This document shows positions 8,662 through 17,779 of a DNA stretch of 64,000 nt, piece by piece; position 1 is the stretch's first letter, and each line of letters starts with the position of its first letter. The notes beneath the pieces are model-generated. The model had not been told where the DNA came from and ran no database searches. It saw only the letters and a program-made list of their open reading frames with translations. The DNA comes from Algoriphagus iocasae (lineage in GTDB: Bacteria; Bacteroidota; Bacteroidia; Cytophagales; Cyclobacteriaceae): positions 1 to 64,000 of the forward strand of contig NZ_JACIJO010000004.1 in NCBI RefSeq assembly GCF_014206875.1, read 5' to 3'. The position numbers and the translations under genes were made by a program.

Positions 8662-9264
8662 ATGAACAAAAAATCCTTTTTCACTGCCATCGCATTGTTT
8701 TTCTGCCTGGCATTTTGCACCCAAACTTTCGCCCAACTTCAAGCTCCGGCACCAAGCCCTGCTGCTTATGTTTCTGCAAATGTAGGCTTTACCAAAATCA
8801 GCATAGACTACTCTTCTCCTGCAGTGAAAGGTAGAAAAGTGTTTGGCGAACTAGAAAAATATGGAGTGACTTGGAGAGCAGGAGCAAACAATCCAACATT
8901 CATTGAATTCAGCACTGCAGTCAGTGTTGGTGGTAAAAACCTTCCCGCAGGAAAATACTCATTGTTTATTACTCCAATGGAAAGTGGAGATTGGACTATC
9001 CATTTAAACGGGAAAGCAAATGCCGTTTTTGCTTACATGAAAGATGGGAAAATCGATGAAGAAGCGATGATGAAAGATGATGCAGTAGCTATCAAGGTAG
9101 CACCAATTCCAGCTCCTGAAACTTTTGAAAGACTGGCCTATTTCATTTCGGCCGAAGACAATAAAGTCGCTTCTGTTACTTTTATGTGGGCAGATGTAAT
9201 GTTGACGTTTTATGTGGACACCCAGGTAGATCAAAAAATCGAATCTTTTAAAGGAGTATTTTAA
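8662..9264 (+). CDS. DUF2911 family secreted protein
   Basis: 200 residues with a Sec signal peptide ending FCTQTFAQ. The mature protein shows the DUF2911 pattern: SPAAYVSANVGFTKISIDYSSPAVKGRKVFG, WRAGANNPTFIEFS, LPAGKYSLFITP and WTIHLNGK. The family is widespread in Bacteroidota and has no established function; it is a small beta-rich periplasmic protein. It lies 66 bp after the TIM-barrel gene and ends in a strong terminator, so the two may form a short operon. Confidence 0.88.
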   Translation: MNKKSFFTAIALFFCLAFCTQTFAQLQAPAPSPAAYVSANVGFTKISIDYSSPAVKGRKVFGELEKYGVTWRAGANNPTFIEFSTAVSVGGKNLPAGKYSLFITPMESGDWTIHLNGKANAVFAYMKDGKIDEEAMMKDDAVAIKVAPIPAPETFERLAYFISAEDNKVASVTFMWADVMLTFYVDTQVDQKIESFKGVF

Positions 9265-9284
9265 GAATCTCCACCCCAAATGAA

Positions 9285-9322
9285 GAAGCACAGAAATTCT
9301 CTGTGCTTCTTTCTTTTTTTTA
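9285..9322 (+). terminator. Strong rho-independent terminator after DUF2911
   Basis: A perfect 10-bp stem (GAAGCACAGA / TCTGTGCTTC) with a 5-nt loop is followed at once by an uninterrupted T-rich run (TTCTTTTTTTT). This closes the 7753-9264 unit. Confidence 0.92.
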
Positions 9323-9484
9323 TATATTTTTAGGCAAATGCCCTATTGTACAGGACAGCATTTTTCATGGACTTAATTATCTATGAAGATTGATCCCTTT
9401 AAACCTAAAAATTCCCTGTTTTATAATTTCACTTGGTTTGACCTTATATTCTGGTTAAAATCATGTTGGATGTTTTTACCAAAA

Positions 9485-12400
9485 ATGAAAAAGAACTTTT
9501 CTTTCGCCTCCCTACTGGCCTTGAGCCTTGGTCTTTTGGCAATTAGCTGTACCCAAAACCGCGTACTTAAATTAGAAAATGACAGCCATATCATGATGGT
9601 TGGAAATAATCTGGGTTCAAGGATGATGAACTTCGGTTATTTTGAAACAGAACTTTATGAGCGCTTTCCTGACAACCAGCTTATTATTAGAAATATGACT
9701 GATCCTGGGGACACTCCTGGATTTAGACCTAGATCTGCAACCAATGACCCTTGGGCATTCCCTGGAGCTGAAGAATACCAAGATGAATACGCTACTCCAT
9801 CTGGAAGCATAGGTTTTTTTGAAAAGCCTGATGAATGGCTTACCCGATTAAAAGCAGACGTAGTCATTGGCTTTTTTGGCTATAATGAAAGTTTCCAAGG
9901 GGAAGCAGGATTGGAAAATTACAAAGCTGAACTCGATGCTTTTATTCGCCATACATTGGCACAAAAGTACAACGACAGCACTCCCCCACAACTGGCGATC
10001 GTCTCTCCGATTGCATTTGAAGATCTCTCCGATCAACTGGATGTTCCTGATGGGAAAGCAGAAAACAAAAACTTATTGCTCTACACAGAGGCAATGAAAG
10101 AAGTAGTGGCCAAGCATGAAAACGTACTATTCGTGGATGCCTTTGGACCGAGTGAAAAATGGTATGCATTGGAAGAAGAACCATTGACAATTGATGGCTC
10201 TCAACTAAATGACAAGGGATATCGGATGTTTTCAGAGTTTTTGGCAGATGAAATTTTCGGTGGAACGCCCAAAGTACCTCAGCATGAAGAATTGATCCAT
10301 GAAGCTGTCATGGAGAAAAATTGGATTTGGCACAATGACTATAAAATCCCCAACGGCGTCCATGTTTTTGGAAGAAGATACGATCCTTTTGGCCCGGACA
10401 ATTACCCTTTTGAACTAGAAAAAATACGCCAAATGACCGCTATCCGTGACACCGCAATCTGGATGGCAACGAAAGGGGAAAAGAAAGATCTAGAAGCGGC
10501 TGATGCTTTGACTAGACCTTTACCGGAAGTAAAAACGAATTATAATCCTGACGCAAACGGTGATTTGGAATACAAATACGGGGAAGATGCACTGAAAACC
10601 ATCAAAGTGCCTGAAGGATTTAAAATTGAATTATTCGCTTCTGAAGAGGAATTTCCCGAATTGGCAAATCCAATGCAGATGTCCTTCGATAGCAAAGGTC
10701 GTCTTTGGGTTGCCGTGATGCCAAGTTATCCTCATTACAAGCCGGGTGACTCCAAGCCGAACGATAAATTATTGATTTTTGAAGACACCGACAAAGATGG
10801 CAAAGCGGATGAAGTGAAGGTTTTCGCGGATGGATTATCGATCCCGATAGGTTTTGAAATCGCTCCGGAAGGAGTCTATGTTTCTCAAGCACCTAATTTG
10901 GTTTTGCTGAAAGATACAAACGGAGATGACAAAGCTGATGTCACTGAAATCCTTTTGAGTGGATTTGATGATCATGATACACACCATGCGATTTCAGCAT
11001 TTACAACAGACGAAAGCGGTGCAATTCATATGGCTGAAGGGGTTTTCCTTCATACCAATGTAGAAACTTCTTATGGTCCAGTACGCGCAACCAATGGTGG
11101 TTTTTATAGATACGAACCTAAGAGACATAAACTAGAGAGGGTAAATCAAGTAAGCATTCCGAACCCTTGGGGTATTGCATTTGATGATTGGGGACAGAAT
11201 TTTTATGCTGAAACCTCAGGTCCAAATGTCAATTGGATGCTTCCAGGCTCCGTCTATCCGAGATATGGAAATGCGAATTTCAAAGGACCAAACCTGATCG
11301 AGCAAAAGCATATGGTTAGACCAACTTCAGGTTTGGAATTTATCTATAGCCGTCATTTTCCTGAAAGCATGCAAGGTGACCTGATTATCAATAATACGAT
11401 CGGATTCTTAGGTACCAAGCAGCACCATGTAAAAGAAGACACCGTTGGATTTACCACCAATTGGGCACAGGATTTAATTACCTCCACTGACGGAAATTTC
11501 CGCCCTGTTGACATGGAAATCGCACCTGATGGTTCGCTTTATGTGATCGATTGGCATAATATCCTAATTGGTCACATGCAGCACAATGCTCGAGATCCTT
11601 TCAGAGATCACGTTCACGGCAGAGTTTACCGGGTGACCTATCCTTCAAGACCATTGCTGGAACCAGCAAAAATCGATGGAGCGAGTATTCCAGAATTATT
11701 GGAAAATCTGAAACTTCCTGAGTACAGAACGAGATACCGTACCCGAAGAGAACTTCGAGGCAGAAATGCGGATGAAGTGTACCAAGAAGTAGAAAAATGG
11801 ATCTCTGAACTGGATCCTTCAGATCCTCGCTATGAGCACCATCGATTAGAAGGGCTTTGGGTGACTTGGGGCATCAATAAAATCAACCAAGACTTATTGA
11901 AACAGCTGCTTAAATCTGAAGATTATCGAGTGAGAGCAGCTTCTGTGAGAGCTTTGAGGTATACTGGCCATCAGGTAGAAGACCAAGCTGAACTATTAAT
12001 GGCAGCCGTCAAAGATCCACATGGAAGAGTGCGTATGGAAGCCATCGCAGCAGCATCTTGGCTACCAAAAGAAGTGGGCGTACCGATTTTGGCGGAAGCT
12101 GAAAAGCAGGAAAAAGACAACACCTGGATTCCAAGAACATTGGAAACAGCAATTGCCCATATCTCTGGCTTATCAGTGACAGAGAAAAAGGAAGAAGATA
12201 TCAAATCCTCATTGACTGGTTCGGATCGGGAACTCTTTGCATTGGGTAAGGAGATATATGCGAGAGAAGGATTCTGTTCTACCTGTCACCAGGAAAATGG
12301 ACTAGGGCTTTCTGCTTCCCAATTCCCCCCACTTGCTGGAACTCCCTGGGTGACTGGAGATGAGGAGCGCTTGATCAAAATTGTCTTAAAAGGGCTTTTA

Positions 12401-12637
12401 GGACCGATTACCGTGCTGGGAAAAGATTATCCTGGTCAGGTACCAATGACACCTTTTGAAGGAATGTTGGATGATTCGGAAGTTGCTGCAGTTCTGACTT
12501 TCGTCAGAAACTCATTTGGCAACCAAGCTTCACCAATTTCACCTGATTTGGTCAAAAAGGTAAGAGAAGAGATCAAAGATATGGAAGGCTTCTATAAGCC
12601 AGCTGATTTGCTGAAAAAGCATCCGATGGAAAAGTGA
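9485..12637 (+). CDS. Large lipoprotein: SGNH-like + PVC-type dehydrogenase propeller + HEAT + cytochrome c
   Basis: 1050-residue multidomain lipoprotein. MKKNFSFASLLALSLGLLAISC is a lipoprotein signal with lipobox LAISC. Residues ~40-270 resemble an SGNH/GDSL hydrolase fold (IMMVGNNLGSRM, VVIGFFGYNESFQG, DGSQLNDKGYRMF). Residues ~360-700 are the PVC-type membrane-bound dehydrogenase propeller (IKVPEGFKIELFASEEE, SFDSKGRLWVAVMPSYPHY, PNPWGIAFDDWGQNFYAETSG). HEAT-like helices follow (DYRVRAASVRALRYTGHQ). The C-terminus is a monohaem cytochrome c with C931-S-T-C-H935 and a likely axial Met in VPMTPF. Start 9485 is preferred over an ATG 34 codons upstream because it begins the signal peptide. 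Probably an envelope sugar or polyol oxidoreductase passing electrons to its own haem; substrate unknown. Confidence 0.85.
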   Translation: MKKNFSFASLLALSLGLLAISCTQNRVLKLENDSHIMMVGNNLGSRMMNFGYFETELYERFPDNQLIIRNMTDPGDTPGFRPRSATNDPWAFPGAEEYQDEYATPSGSIGFFEKPDEWLTRLKADVVIGFFGYNESFQGEAGLENYKAELDAFIRHTLAQKYNDSTPPQLAIVSPIAFEDLSDQLDVPDGKAENKNLLLYTEAMKEVVAKHENVLFVDAFGPSEKWYALEEEPLTIDGSQLNDKGYRMFSEFLADEIFGGTPKVPQHEELIHEAVMEKNWIWHNDYKIPNGVHVFGRRYDPFGPDNYPFELEKIRQMTAIRDTAIWMATKGEKKDLEAADALTRPLPEVKTNYNPDANGDLEYKYGEDALKTIKVPEGFKIELFASEEEFPELANPMQMSFDSKGRLWVAVMPSYPHYKPGDSKPNDKLLIFEDTDKDGKADEVKVFADGLSIPIGFEIAPEGVYVSQAPNLVLLKDTNGDDKADVTEILLSGFDDHDTHHAISAFTTDESGAIHMAEGVFLHTNVETSYGPVRATNGGFYRYEPKRHKLERVNQVSIPNPWGIAFDDWGQNFYAETSGPNVNWMLPGSVYPRYGNANFKGPNLIEQKHMVRPTSGLEFIYSRHFPESMQGDLIINNTIGFLGTKQHHVKEDTVGFTTNWAQDLITSTDGNFRPVDMEIAPDGSLYVIDWHNILIGHMQHNARDPFRDHVHGRVYRVTYPSRPLLEPAKIDGASIPELLENLKLPEYRTRYRTRRELRGRNADEVYQEVEKWISELDPSDPRYEHHRLEGLWVTWGINKINQDLLKQLLKSEDYRVRAASVRALRYTGHQVEDQAELLMAAVKDPHGRVRMEAIAAASWLPKEVGVPILAEAEKQEKDNTWIPRTLETAIAHISGLSVTEKKEEDIKSSLTGSDRELFALGKEIYAREGFCSTCHQENGLGLSASQFPPLAGTPWVTGDEERLIKIVLKGLLGPITVLGKDYPGQVPMTPFEGMLDDSEVAAVLTFVRNSFGNQASPISPDLVKKVREEIKDMEGFYKPADLLKKHPMEK

Positions 12638-12883
12638 GGGGATTTAGGATGTATGATGTATGATATAAGATTTATGATTTTCAAAACGTCATTGCGAGGA
12701 GTAGGAACGACGACGTGGCAATCCATCCTTTAATTTGAGATTTATGATTTCAGATATAAGATTTATACCATCGATGTGGGAGGGCCAAAAAACCGACGAA
12801 GATCCAGATTTATGACTCCAGATTTTAATCTTCAATTCTTTGTACATGGTACTTGATACTTTGTACAATAACCTAATAATAAC
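12638..12883 (+). repeat. Intergenic region with short AT-rich repeats and a GTCATTGCGAGGAG-type REP element
   Basis: No gene is seen. The region contains several copies of an AGATTTATGATT-like word and, at 12687-12728, a sequence starting CGTCATTGCGAGGAG and ending GTGGCAATCC. The latter is a widespread interspersed palindromic element in Bacteroidota and other phyla. It separates the PVC lipoprotein from the VCBS gene, so those two may be transcribed separately. Confidence 0.55.
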
Positions 12884-14011
12884 ATGAACCCAATCAAACA
12901 CAGTCTTTTAATTTTTTTGGCAGCAATTTCTTTCTCTCTTTCTGCTCAGGAAACAACCGTGAAGTTTCAAAAACAGGTCATTGCCTTTGAGAGCACGGAA
13001 TCGGTGGGTGTTTTTGACGTGGATAATGATGGGGTTTTGGATTTGGTTTCAGGTAGTTTTTGGTACAAAGGGCCAGAATTTGCCGATCGATCTTTGATTG
13101 GCCAAGTCAAACGATTTGGAGAGTATTACGAAGATTTTTCCACCATCCCCATGGACGTGAATGAGGATGGAAAGATGGATTTTGTGACAGGAGGATGGTT
13201 TGAAGGAACATTGATTTGGAAGGAAAATCCGGGAGATGGATCAGAATGGAAAACTCATGAAATTGCCAAAACCGGGAATATAGAAACAACCAGGGGTTGG
13301 GATATCGATGGAGATGGGGTTTTGGAAATCTTCCCAAATACTCCAAGGAAAGCCTTGGCATTTTATAAAAAAATCGGTCCTGACCAATTCGAAAAATACC
13401 CTGTTGCCGATATGCATGGTCATGGTCTGGGATTAGGGGACATCAATGGAGATGGGCGCAAAGATCTGGTGATTTCCAACGGCTGGTTGGAAGCCCCAAA
13501 AGATCTAAAAACTGGGAAATGGGTTTTACATGAGGATTTTGACTTAGGTGATGCCAGTATTCCGATGATTGTTGCGGATGTCAATACAGATGGATTACCA
13601 GATATCATTGTTGGGCAGGCACATGCTTTTGGTTTGTTTTGGATGGAGCAGAAAAAATCGGGAAGTGAGATCAGTTTTATCAAGCATCAAATCGATCCTT
13701 TTCAATCCCAATACCATACCATGGAATGGGTAGATATCGATAATGATGGGCAAAATGAGTTGGTCACTGGCAAGCGTCATCGGGCTCATAATGGAAAAGA
13801 CCCAGGAGGCAAAGACTATGTGGGGCTTTATTATTTCAAATGGAATGGGGAATCTTTCTCCAAAAACGTCATCAGCTACGGACCTGCAGGAGAAGGCAAA
13901 GGAACCGGCCTATATTTTTCAATAGAAGATTTAGATGGAGATGGATGGAAGGATATCGCTGTTGCTGGTAAAGATGGTCTGGTAGTTTTCCATAATTTGG
14001 GAAACAAATAA
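12884..14011 (+). CDS. Secreted VCBS/FG-GAP repeat protein
   Basis: 375 residues with a Sec signal peptide (cleavage after SLSAQ). The mature part is a series of FG-GAP/VCBS blades carrying calcium-binding DxDxDG-type loops: DVDNDGVLDLVSG, DVNEDGKMDFVTGG, DIDGDGVLEIF, DINGDGRKDLVISNG, DVNTDGLPDIIVG, DIDNDGQNELVTGK and DLDGDGWKDIAVAG. This gives a seven-bladed integrin-alpha-like propeller, probably a periplasmic or surface carbohydrate-associated protein. It follows the PVC-type lipoprotein in the same direction. Confidence 0.88.
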   Translation: MNPIKHSLLIFLAAISFSLSAQETTVKFQKQVIAFESTESVGVFDVDNDGVLDLVSGSFWYKGPEFADRSLIGQVKRFGEYYEDFSTIPMDVNEDGKMDFVTGGWFEGTLIWKENPGDGSEWKTHEIAKTGNIETTRGWDIDGDGVLEIFPNTPRKALAFYKKIGPDQFEKYPVADMHGHGLGLGDINGDGRKDLVISNGWLEAPKDLKTGKWVLHEDFDLGDASIPMIVADVNTDGLPDIIVGQAHAFGLFWMEQKKSGSEISFIKHQIDPFQSQYHTMEWVDIDNDGQNELVTGKRHRAHNGKDPGGKDYVGLYYFKWNGESFSKNVISYGPAGEGKGTGLYFSIEDLDGDGWKDIAVAGKDGLVVFHNLGNK

Positions 14012-14112
14012 TAATCAGGCATTACATTTTTTAATTCAATGAATTGCTTTGGGATTAAGAAGTTTGGAGAGTACTAAGAAAAAATCCAAACGAATTTTTT
14101 AATTTGGTTTCA

Positions 14113-14188
14113 CAACACCTAATACCCTTGTGGACAAATGCGATATGAACGCAATAGACTAGTTCGACTTGGGTTTATTCAAGTGTTG
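14113..14188 (+). repeat. attC-like imperfect inverted repeat A
   Basis: Outer arms CAACAC and GTGTTG pair, extended by AATACCC against GGGTTTATT with bulges. An inner TGCG/CGCA mini-hairpin sits in the middle. The element and ~25 bp of upstream sequence are repeated nearly identically at 17655-17764 (repeat B). The next gene's ATG lies 12 bp beyond the right arm. Layout resembles an integron attC site; the core bases do not match the canonical consensus exactly. Confidence 0.65.
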
Positions 14189-14200
14189 CCAAACATTAAA

Positions 14201-14857
14201 ATGAAAACTACAATCTTCATTTTCGATTTATTTCTAACAAGCTTCCAAATATTTTCACAACAATTAGAATGCGCTTGTGATAATATGGAAATTGCAGAAG
14301 AGAATCGATATAAATGTGAAACTCAATATTTTCAAAATGGTTCTTCGCTTTATTGGCAGTGGAACTGTGATTCTTCATGGTTGACATTTGAGAATAAGGA
14401 AAAAGTGATTTTAAAGTCTTGTGAAAATGAAACGGTATATGGTTGTCAAAGAGCAGGTCTTGAATTTCTAAAAGAGTACAATAACTACCTGTTGTTTCAA
14501 TACAAATGGATTACTGGATGTTGTGCCTCACCAGACATGGTTTTTATTAGCAAAGAGACAGGAAAGGAAATTGAGAGAATCTCTCAAGAACAATTTGTTT
14601 GGGGCGACATTGATAAAGACTATTTGCTCTATTTTTCCGACAGTACCTACACCTCTTTAATTTTATTAGACCATTTGACTGATAAGAAGAATAAACTTGA
14701 ATTTGCACCTAATCAAATTGATAATTCTGTTATCGAGAATCAAGTTTTGAGATTAACGGATTTATTCGAAAACATTGAAAAAAATGAGAATCTGCTAACA
14801 TTTGATTTTCGTTCAGATGATGGAGCATTGACTTCTAAAAGAATAGAGATGAAATGA
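14201..14857 (+). CDS. Secreted hypothetical protein (cassette 1)
   Basis: 218 residues, not recognised. The start at 14201 (MKTTIFIFDLFLTSFQIFSQ) gives a signal peptide; a longer frame from 14138 would begin inside inverted repeat A and is rejected. The mature part has several cysteines (ECACDNME, RYKCETQ, WNCDSS, VYGCQRAG, TGCCASPD), which suggests disulfides in the periplasm, and a WGDIDKDYLLYFSDSTY stretch. The gene lies precisely between two hairpin repeats with 12 bp on the left and 7 bp on the right, like the content of a cassette. Confidence 0.65.
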   Translation: MKTTIFIFDLFLTSFQIFSQQLECACDNMEIAEENRYKCETQYFQNGSSLYWQWNCDSSWLTFENKEKVILKSCENETVYGCQRAGLEFLKEYNNYLLFQYKWITGCCASPDMVFISKETGKEIERISQEQFVWGDIDKDYLLYFSDSTYTSLILLDHLTDKKNKLEFAPNQIDNSVIENQVLRLTDLFENIEKNENLLTFDFRSDDGALTSKRIEMK

Positions 14858-14864
14858 AAAACAT

Positions 14865-14926
14865 TTGGCAACACGACCTATACGCAATGCCCTACGGGGC
14901 ACTGCGCATAGCCAAACCGTTAGAAC
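14865..14926 (+). repeat. attC-like inverted repeat D (short form)
   Basis: Left boundary TTGGCAAC, right boundary GTTAGAAC. Arms CTATACGCAATGCCC and GGGCACTGCGCATAG pair over ~15 bp with two A.C mismatches and close on a tight TACG loop. This is the compact version of the longer hairpins at 18.6 and 19.2 kb. The next ATG follows after 9 bp. Confidence 0.7.
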
Positions 14927-14935
14927 AATTAAAAT

Positions 14936-15544
14936 ATGAAATATCTTCTCATACTTCCATTTTTATTTCTTCCTTTCATCCTCCAATCTCAAGTTCTACT
15001 TAGTAATAAAGAGTTTCGTAAACTTGAGAAATACATAAAACGGAAAGGAATATCAAATGATTATGATTCACTATTAAATAAAAGTTTTACAGATCAAAGA
15101 AAAGTGCTTCAGACCGCAAAAGAGCTTCCTACCATAGAAAAGCTCATCATAGGCAATTGGAGTCAATCTAAGTCTTCTCGCATCACTGGTGAATTGGAGG
15201 AAGTTCCATTATCGCCTAATATCATTTTTAGTAAAGATGGTAGGTTTCTAACAATCAAAAGAGAAAAGGAAGTTTCTGGTCGGTATGTGGTAAATAAAGA
15301 AGAAAACTTTAACCTTAAATTGATTTTTGATGAGCCACAAATTCCTCCATTTCCCGAAGAAATGTTAAAAAGCATGTCTCAAAAGGAATTACAAAAAACA
15401 ATGTATACTGAAGAACTGTGGAACATTTTTGAGATTGAAAAAAATCAATTAATAACATACCAAGTAATTCCCATATACAACCCCTCCAATCCAGCAACTC
15501 TGACCCATTCGAGACTAAGACTGAATTATTACATTAAAAATTAA
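14936..15544 (+). CDS. Secreted hypothetical protein (cassette 2)
   Basis: 202 residues with a hydrophobic N-terminal signal (MKYLLILPFLFLPFILQSQ). The mature protein contains IIGNWSQSKSSRITGELEEVPL and FSKDGRFLTIKREKEVSGRYVVNKEENFNLKLIF. This is a lipocalin-like GxW...G layout, resembling the small secreted proteins Bacteroidota annotate as lipocalin-like, but I would not assign a function. It begins 9 bp after hairpin D. No comparable hairpin is obvious in the 147 bp after the gene, so this array block may end here. Confidence 0.65.
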   Translation: MKYLLILPFLFLPFILQSQVLLSNKEFRKLEKYIKRKGISNDYDSLLNKSFTDQRKVLQTAKELPTIEKLIIGNWSQSKSSRITGELEEVPLSPNIIFSKDGRFLTIKREKEVSGRYVVNKEENFNLKLIFDEPQIPPFPEEMLKSMSQKELQKTMYTEELWNIFEIEKNQLITYQVIPIYNPSNPATLTHSRLRLNYYIKN

Positions 15545-15691
15545 GACTGCAACTAAAAGAGTTTTGAATAAAATGGGCTGCAACCAAAACTTAATGATAG
15601 TTTTTCAAATAAATTTTATTGAAAAATTAGGCTTTCATTCTTCAAAATCCATCATAAGCATAATCCCGATAACTTACCGAATTCATAACCC

Positions 15692-16141
15692 ATGAGATTT
15701 TCTCAACTTTTCCCAATCCTACTTTTTGCAACAATCACTTTTGCTTGCAATGGCCAAACCAATCAGACAAATGATCCAGTAGTTTTTAGAGAGGCCGCTG
15801 ACCCAGAATTAGAAGCAGCAAAGCAAGAAGCTCTCTCGAAATTAGAATACTTTATAACTTCCTTTAATCAACATCCTGAGGACTCCACCCTTCAGTTTTC
15901 TTTAAAAACTGACTTTGTGGAAAATGGAGAACATGAACATATGTGGATAGGCCTAACCCAAATAAATAATGGGAAATTTATAGGTGTTTTAAGAAATGAT
16001 CCGCAACTTATTCAAAGTTTCCAATACGGTGATAAAGTTGAGATTACGAAGGAGCAGATCGAAGATTGGATTATTTATCATGCTGATACAGACAGCTTAG
16101 AAGGTGGATTCTCTATAAAAATCCTTCAAAGCAGAGAATAA
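15692..16141 (+). CDS. DUF2314 lipoprotein (YegJ-like)
   Basis: 149 residues. The N-terminus MRFSQLFPILLFATITFAC is a lipoprotein signal with lipobox TFAC. The mature part shows the DUF2314 pattern: EAAKQEALSKLEYFITSF, FSLKTDFVENGEHEHMWIGL and YGDKVEITKEQIEDWIIYHADTD. The family is found in many bacteria, often as a periplasmic or cytoplasmic protein of unknown role. It is not flanked by the hairpin repeats, so it may be resident chromosomal sequence. Confidence 0.8.
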   Translation: MRFSQLFPILLFATITFACNGQTNQTNDPVVFREAADPELEAAKQEALSKLEYFITSFNQHPEDSTLQFSLKTDFVENGEHEHMWIGLTQINNGKFIGVLRNDPQLIQSFQYGDKVEITKEQIEDWIIYHADTDSLEGGFSIKILQSRE

Positions 16142-16199
16142 AATCGCTCGCAAATAGCTATTATATTTAATAAAAAAAATTCCAATCGAAACACAGGCT

Positions 16200-16730
16200 A
16201 TGGATCAGGATTTAGATAATTTATTGACAGCTAAAAATGCGCAAATCAAGAAGCTTCAAGAGATAGTAAAGAAAGCAATTGAAGATCAGAATTTGATCAC
16301 CAATAACCTGTTAAACCCTCCAAAAGAACTACTGACCAAGGGGCAAAGTATTTCTGACAAGGTTGCCAAATTCGGCGGCAGCTGGGCATTCATCATTACC
16401 TTCTTAATAATCCTGGTTGTTTGGATACTTTTCAATACGTTGACTCCGGTAAAGGATAACTTTGATCCATACCCTTTTATCCTGATGAACCTCATTCTTT
16501 CCTGCATTGCGGCTTTGCAGGCACCTGTGATTATGATGAGTCAGAATAGGCAAGAAGAAAAAGACAGAAAACGTGGAGAGAATGATTACCTCATCAATCT
16601 GAAAGCTGAATTGGAAATCAATGCATTAAACCAAAAAATAGACTTGATCCTTGGGGAACAAATCCAGTCCTTATTCGAAAGTCAAGCAACCCAATTAGAA
16701 ATCTTAAAAAGGATTGAACAGAAATTATGA
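16200..16730 (+). CDS. DUF1003 inner-membrane protein
   Basis: 176 residues. A coiled-coil-prone N-terminus (residues 1-40) precedes two transmembrane segments (FIITFLIILVVWILFN and FILMNLILSCIAALQAPVIMM) with the DUF1003 signature GGSWAFIITF...DPYPFILMNLILS...APVIMMSQNRQEEKDR. A charged cytoplasmic tail follows. Its stop overlaps the MscS start (ATGATAA), so the two are translationally coupled and probably belong to one osmotic or membrane-stress unit. Confidence 0.85.
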   Translation: MDQDLDNLLTAKNAQIKKLQEIVKKAIEDQNLITNNLLNPPKELLTKGQSISDKVAKFGGSWAFIITFLIILVVWILFNTLTPVKDNFDPYPFILMNLILSCIAALQAPVIMMSQNRQEEKDRKRGENDYLINLKAELEINALNQKIDLILGEQIQSLFESQATQLEILKRIEQKL

Positions 16731-17587
16731 TAAAATCAATTTTCACAGATTTTAGAACATTACTCATTGTAGGGATAATATTCGTTGCCACGATTATTAT
16801 TGCCTTTACTTTCAAGCATTTGTCAGAAAAATATATCAAGAAGCTTGTTCTAACAAAGCATATCGACCCAACTAGCTACGTTTTTGCCAAAAAAGTCATC
16901 ACAGCAATTATTTATATCATCGGGATTTCCTTCGCACTTGTGCAGATCCCTGAAATGAAAATTGTGGGACATTCTTTATTGGCAGGTGCAGGTATCTTAT
17001 CTCTTGTTGCTGGCTTAGCTTCTCAACAGGCCCTGAGCAATATTATGAGTGGTTTTCTAATTGTCATGTTCAAACCATTTAAAATCAATGATCGAATCAC
17101 TTTTAATCAAACCTATACCGGAATTGTAGAAGAAATCAATCTGAGGCAGGTAGTTCTCAGGGATTTCGAAAACAATCGGGTTATTGTGCCCAACTCAGTA
17201 ATAAGCACTCAGGTAATTGTGAATGCGAACCTGACCGAAACGAAGGTTTGCAAAATGATAGAGATTGGAGTCGGCTATGATTCAGATTTAGGGAAAGCCC
17301 TAAAAATAATTGAAGAGGAAATCATCAAACACCCACTTCATTTGGACAACAGAACTGCAGAAGACATTCAAAATAACGTTCCTGAAGTCACTTCCAGAGT
17401 GGTGGCCCTTGGTAATTCATCTGTCACATTAAAGGCTTGGGCTTATTCTGACACCGCCTCTAATGGATTTGTAATGTATTGCGATTTACTGCGATCCATT
17501 AAAGAAAGGTTTGATGAAGAAGGAATAGAGATCCCCTATAGCTATCAAAATGTTATCATCAAGAATCCTGAGCAAAACAATAAATGA
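16727..17587 (+). CDS. MscS-family mechanosensitive ion channel
   Basis: 286 residues. Three N-terminal transmembrane helices are visible; the pore-lining TM3 is GAGILSLVAGLASQQALSNIMSGFLIVMF. It is followed by the beta domain (FKINDRITFNQTYTGIVEEINLRQVVLRDFENNRVIVPNSVI) and the alpha/beta vestibule domain. This is the small MscS type that releases solutes on hypo-osmotic shock. The start codon overlaps the DUF1003 stop by 4 bp. The stop is followed after ~70 bp by repeat B. Confidence 0.93.
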   Translation: MIKSIFTDFRTLLIVGIIFVATIIIAFTFKHLSEKYIKKLVLTKHIDPTSYVFAKKVITAIIYIIGISFALVQIPEMKIVGHSLLAGAGILSLVAGLASQQALSNIMSGFLIVMFKPFKINDRITFNQTYTGIVEEINLRQVVLRDFENNRVIVPNSVISTQVIVNANLTETKVCKMIEIGVGYDSDLGKALKIIEEEIIKHPLHLDNRTAEDIQNNVPEVTSRVVALGNSSVTLKAWAYSDTASNGFVMYCDLLRSIKERFDEEGIEIPYSYQNVIIKNPEQNNK

Positions 17588-17654
17588 TCAGGTCCCCCTT
17601 TTACAATTAGATCAAGGAATTGATTTGTAATTAAGATGTTTGGACAATTCTAGA

Positions 17655-17764
17655 ATAAAATCCGAACGAATTTTTTAATTTGGTTTAACAACACCTATTA
17701 CCCTTGTGGATAAATGCGATATAAACGCTATTGGCAGGTGGGAATAGGGTTTATACAAGTGTTA
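17655..17764 (+). repeat. attC-like inverted repeat B with upstream direct repeat
   Basis: Near-copy of repeat A. The conserved lead-in AATCCGAACGAATTTTTTAA is followed by the inverted repeat 17689-17764 (CAACAC ... GTGTTA), with the same CCCTTGTGGA and ATGCGATAT words. The left boundary GTTTAAC fits the integron R'' consensus RYYYAAC; the right boundary reads GTTAGCA. The next gene starts 15 bp later, after the leader CAACAAGCTGAAAA that is also found in front of the 18740 gene. Confidence 0.7.
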
Positions 17765-17779
17765 GCAACAAGCTGAAAA

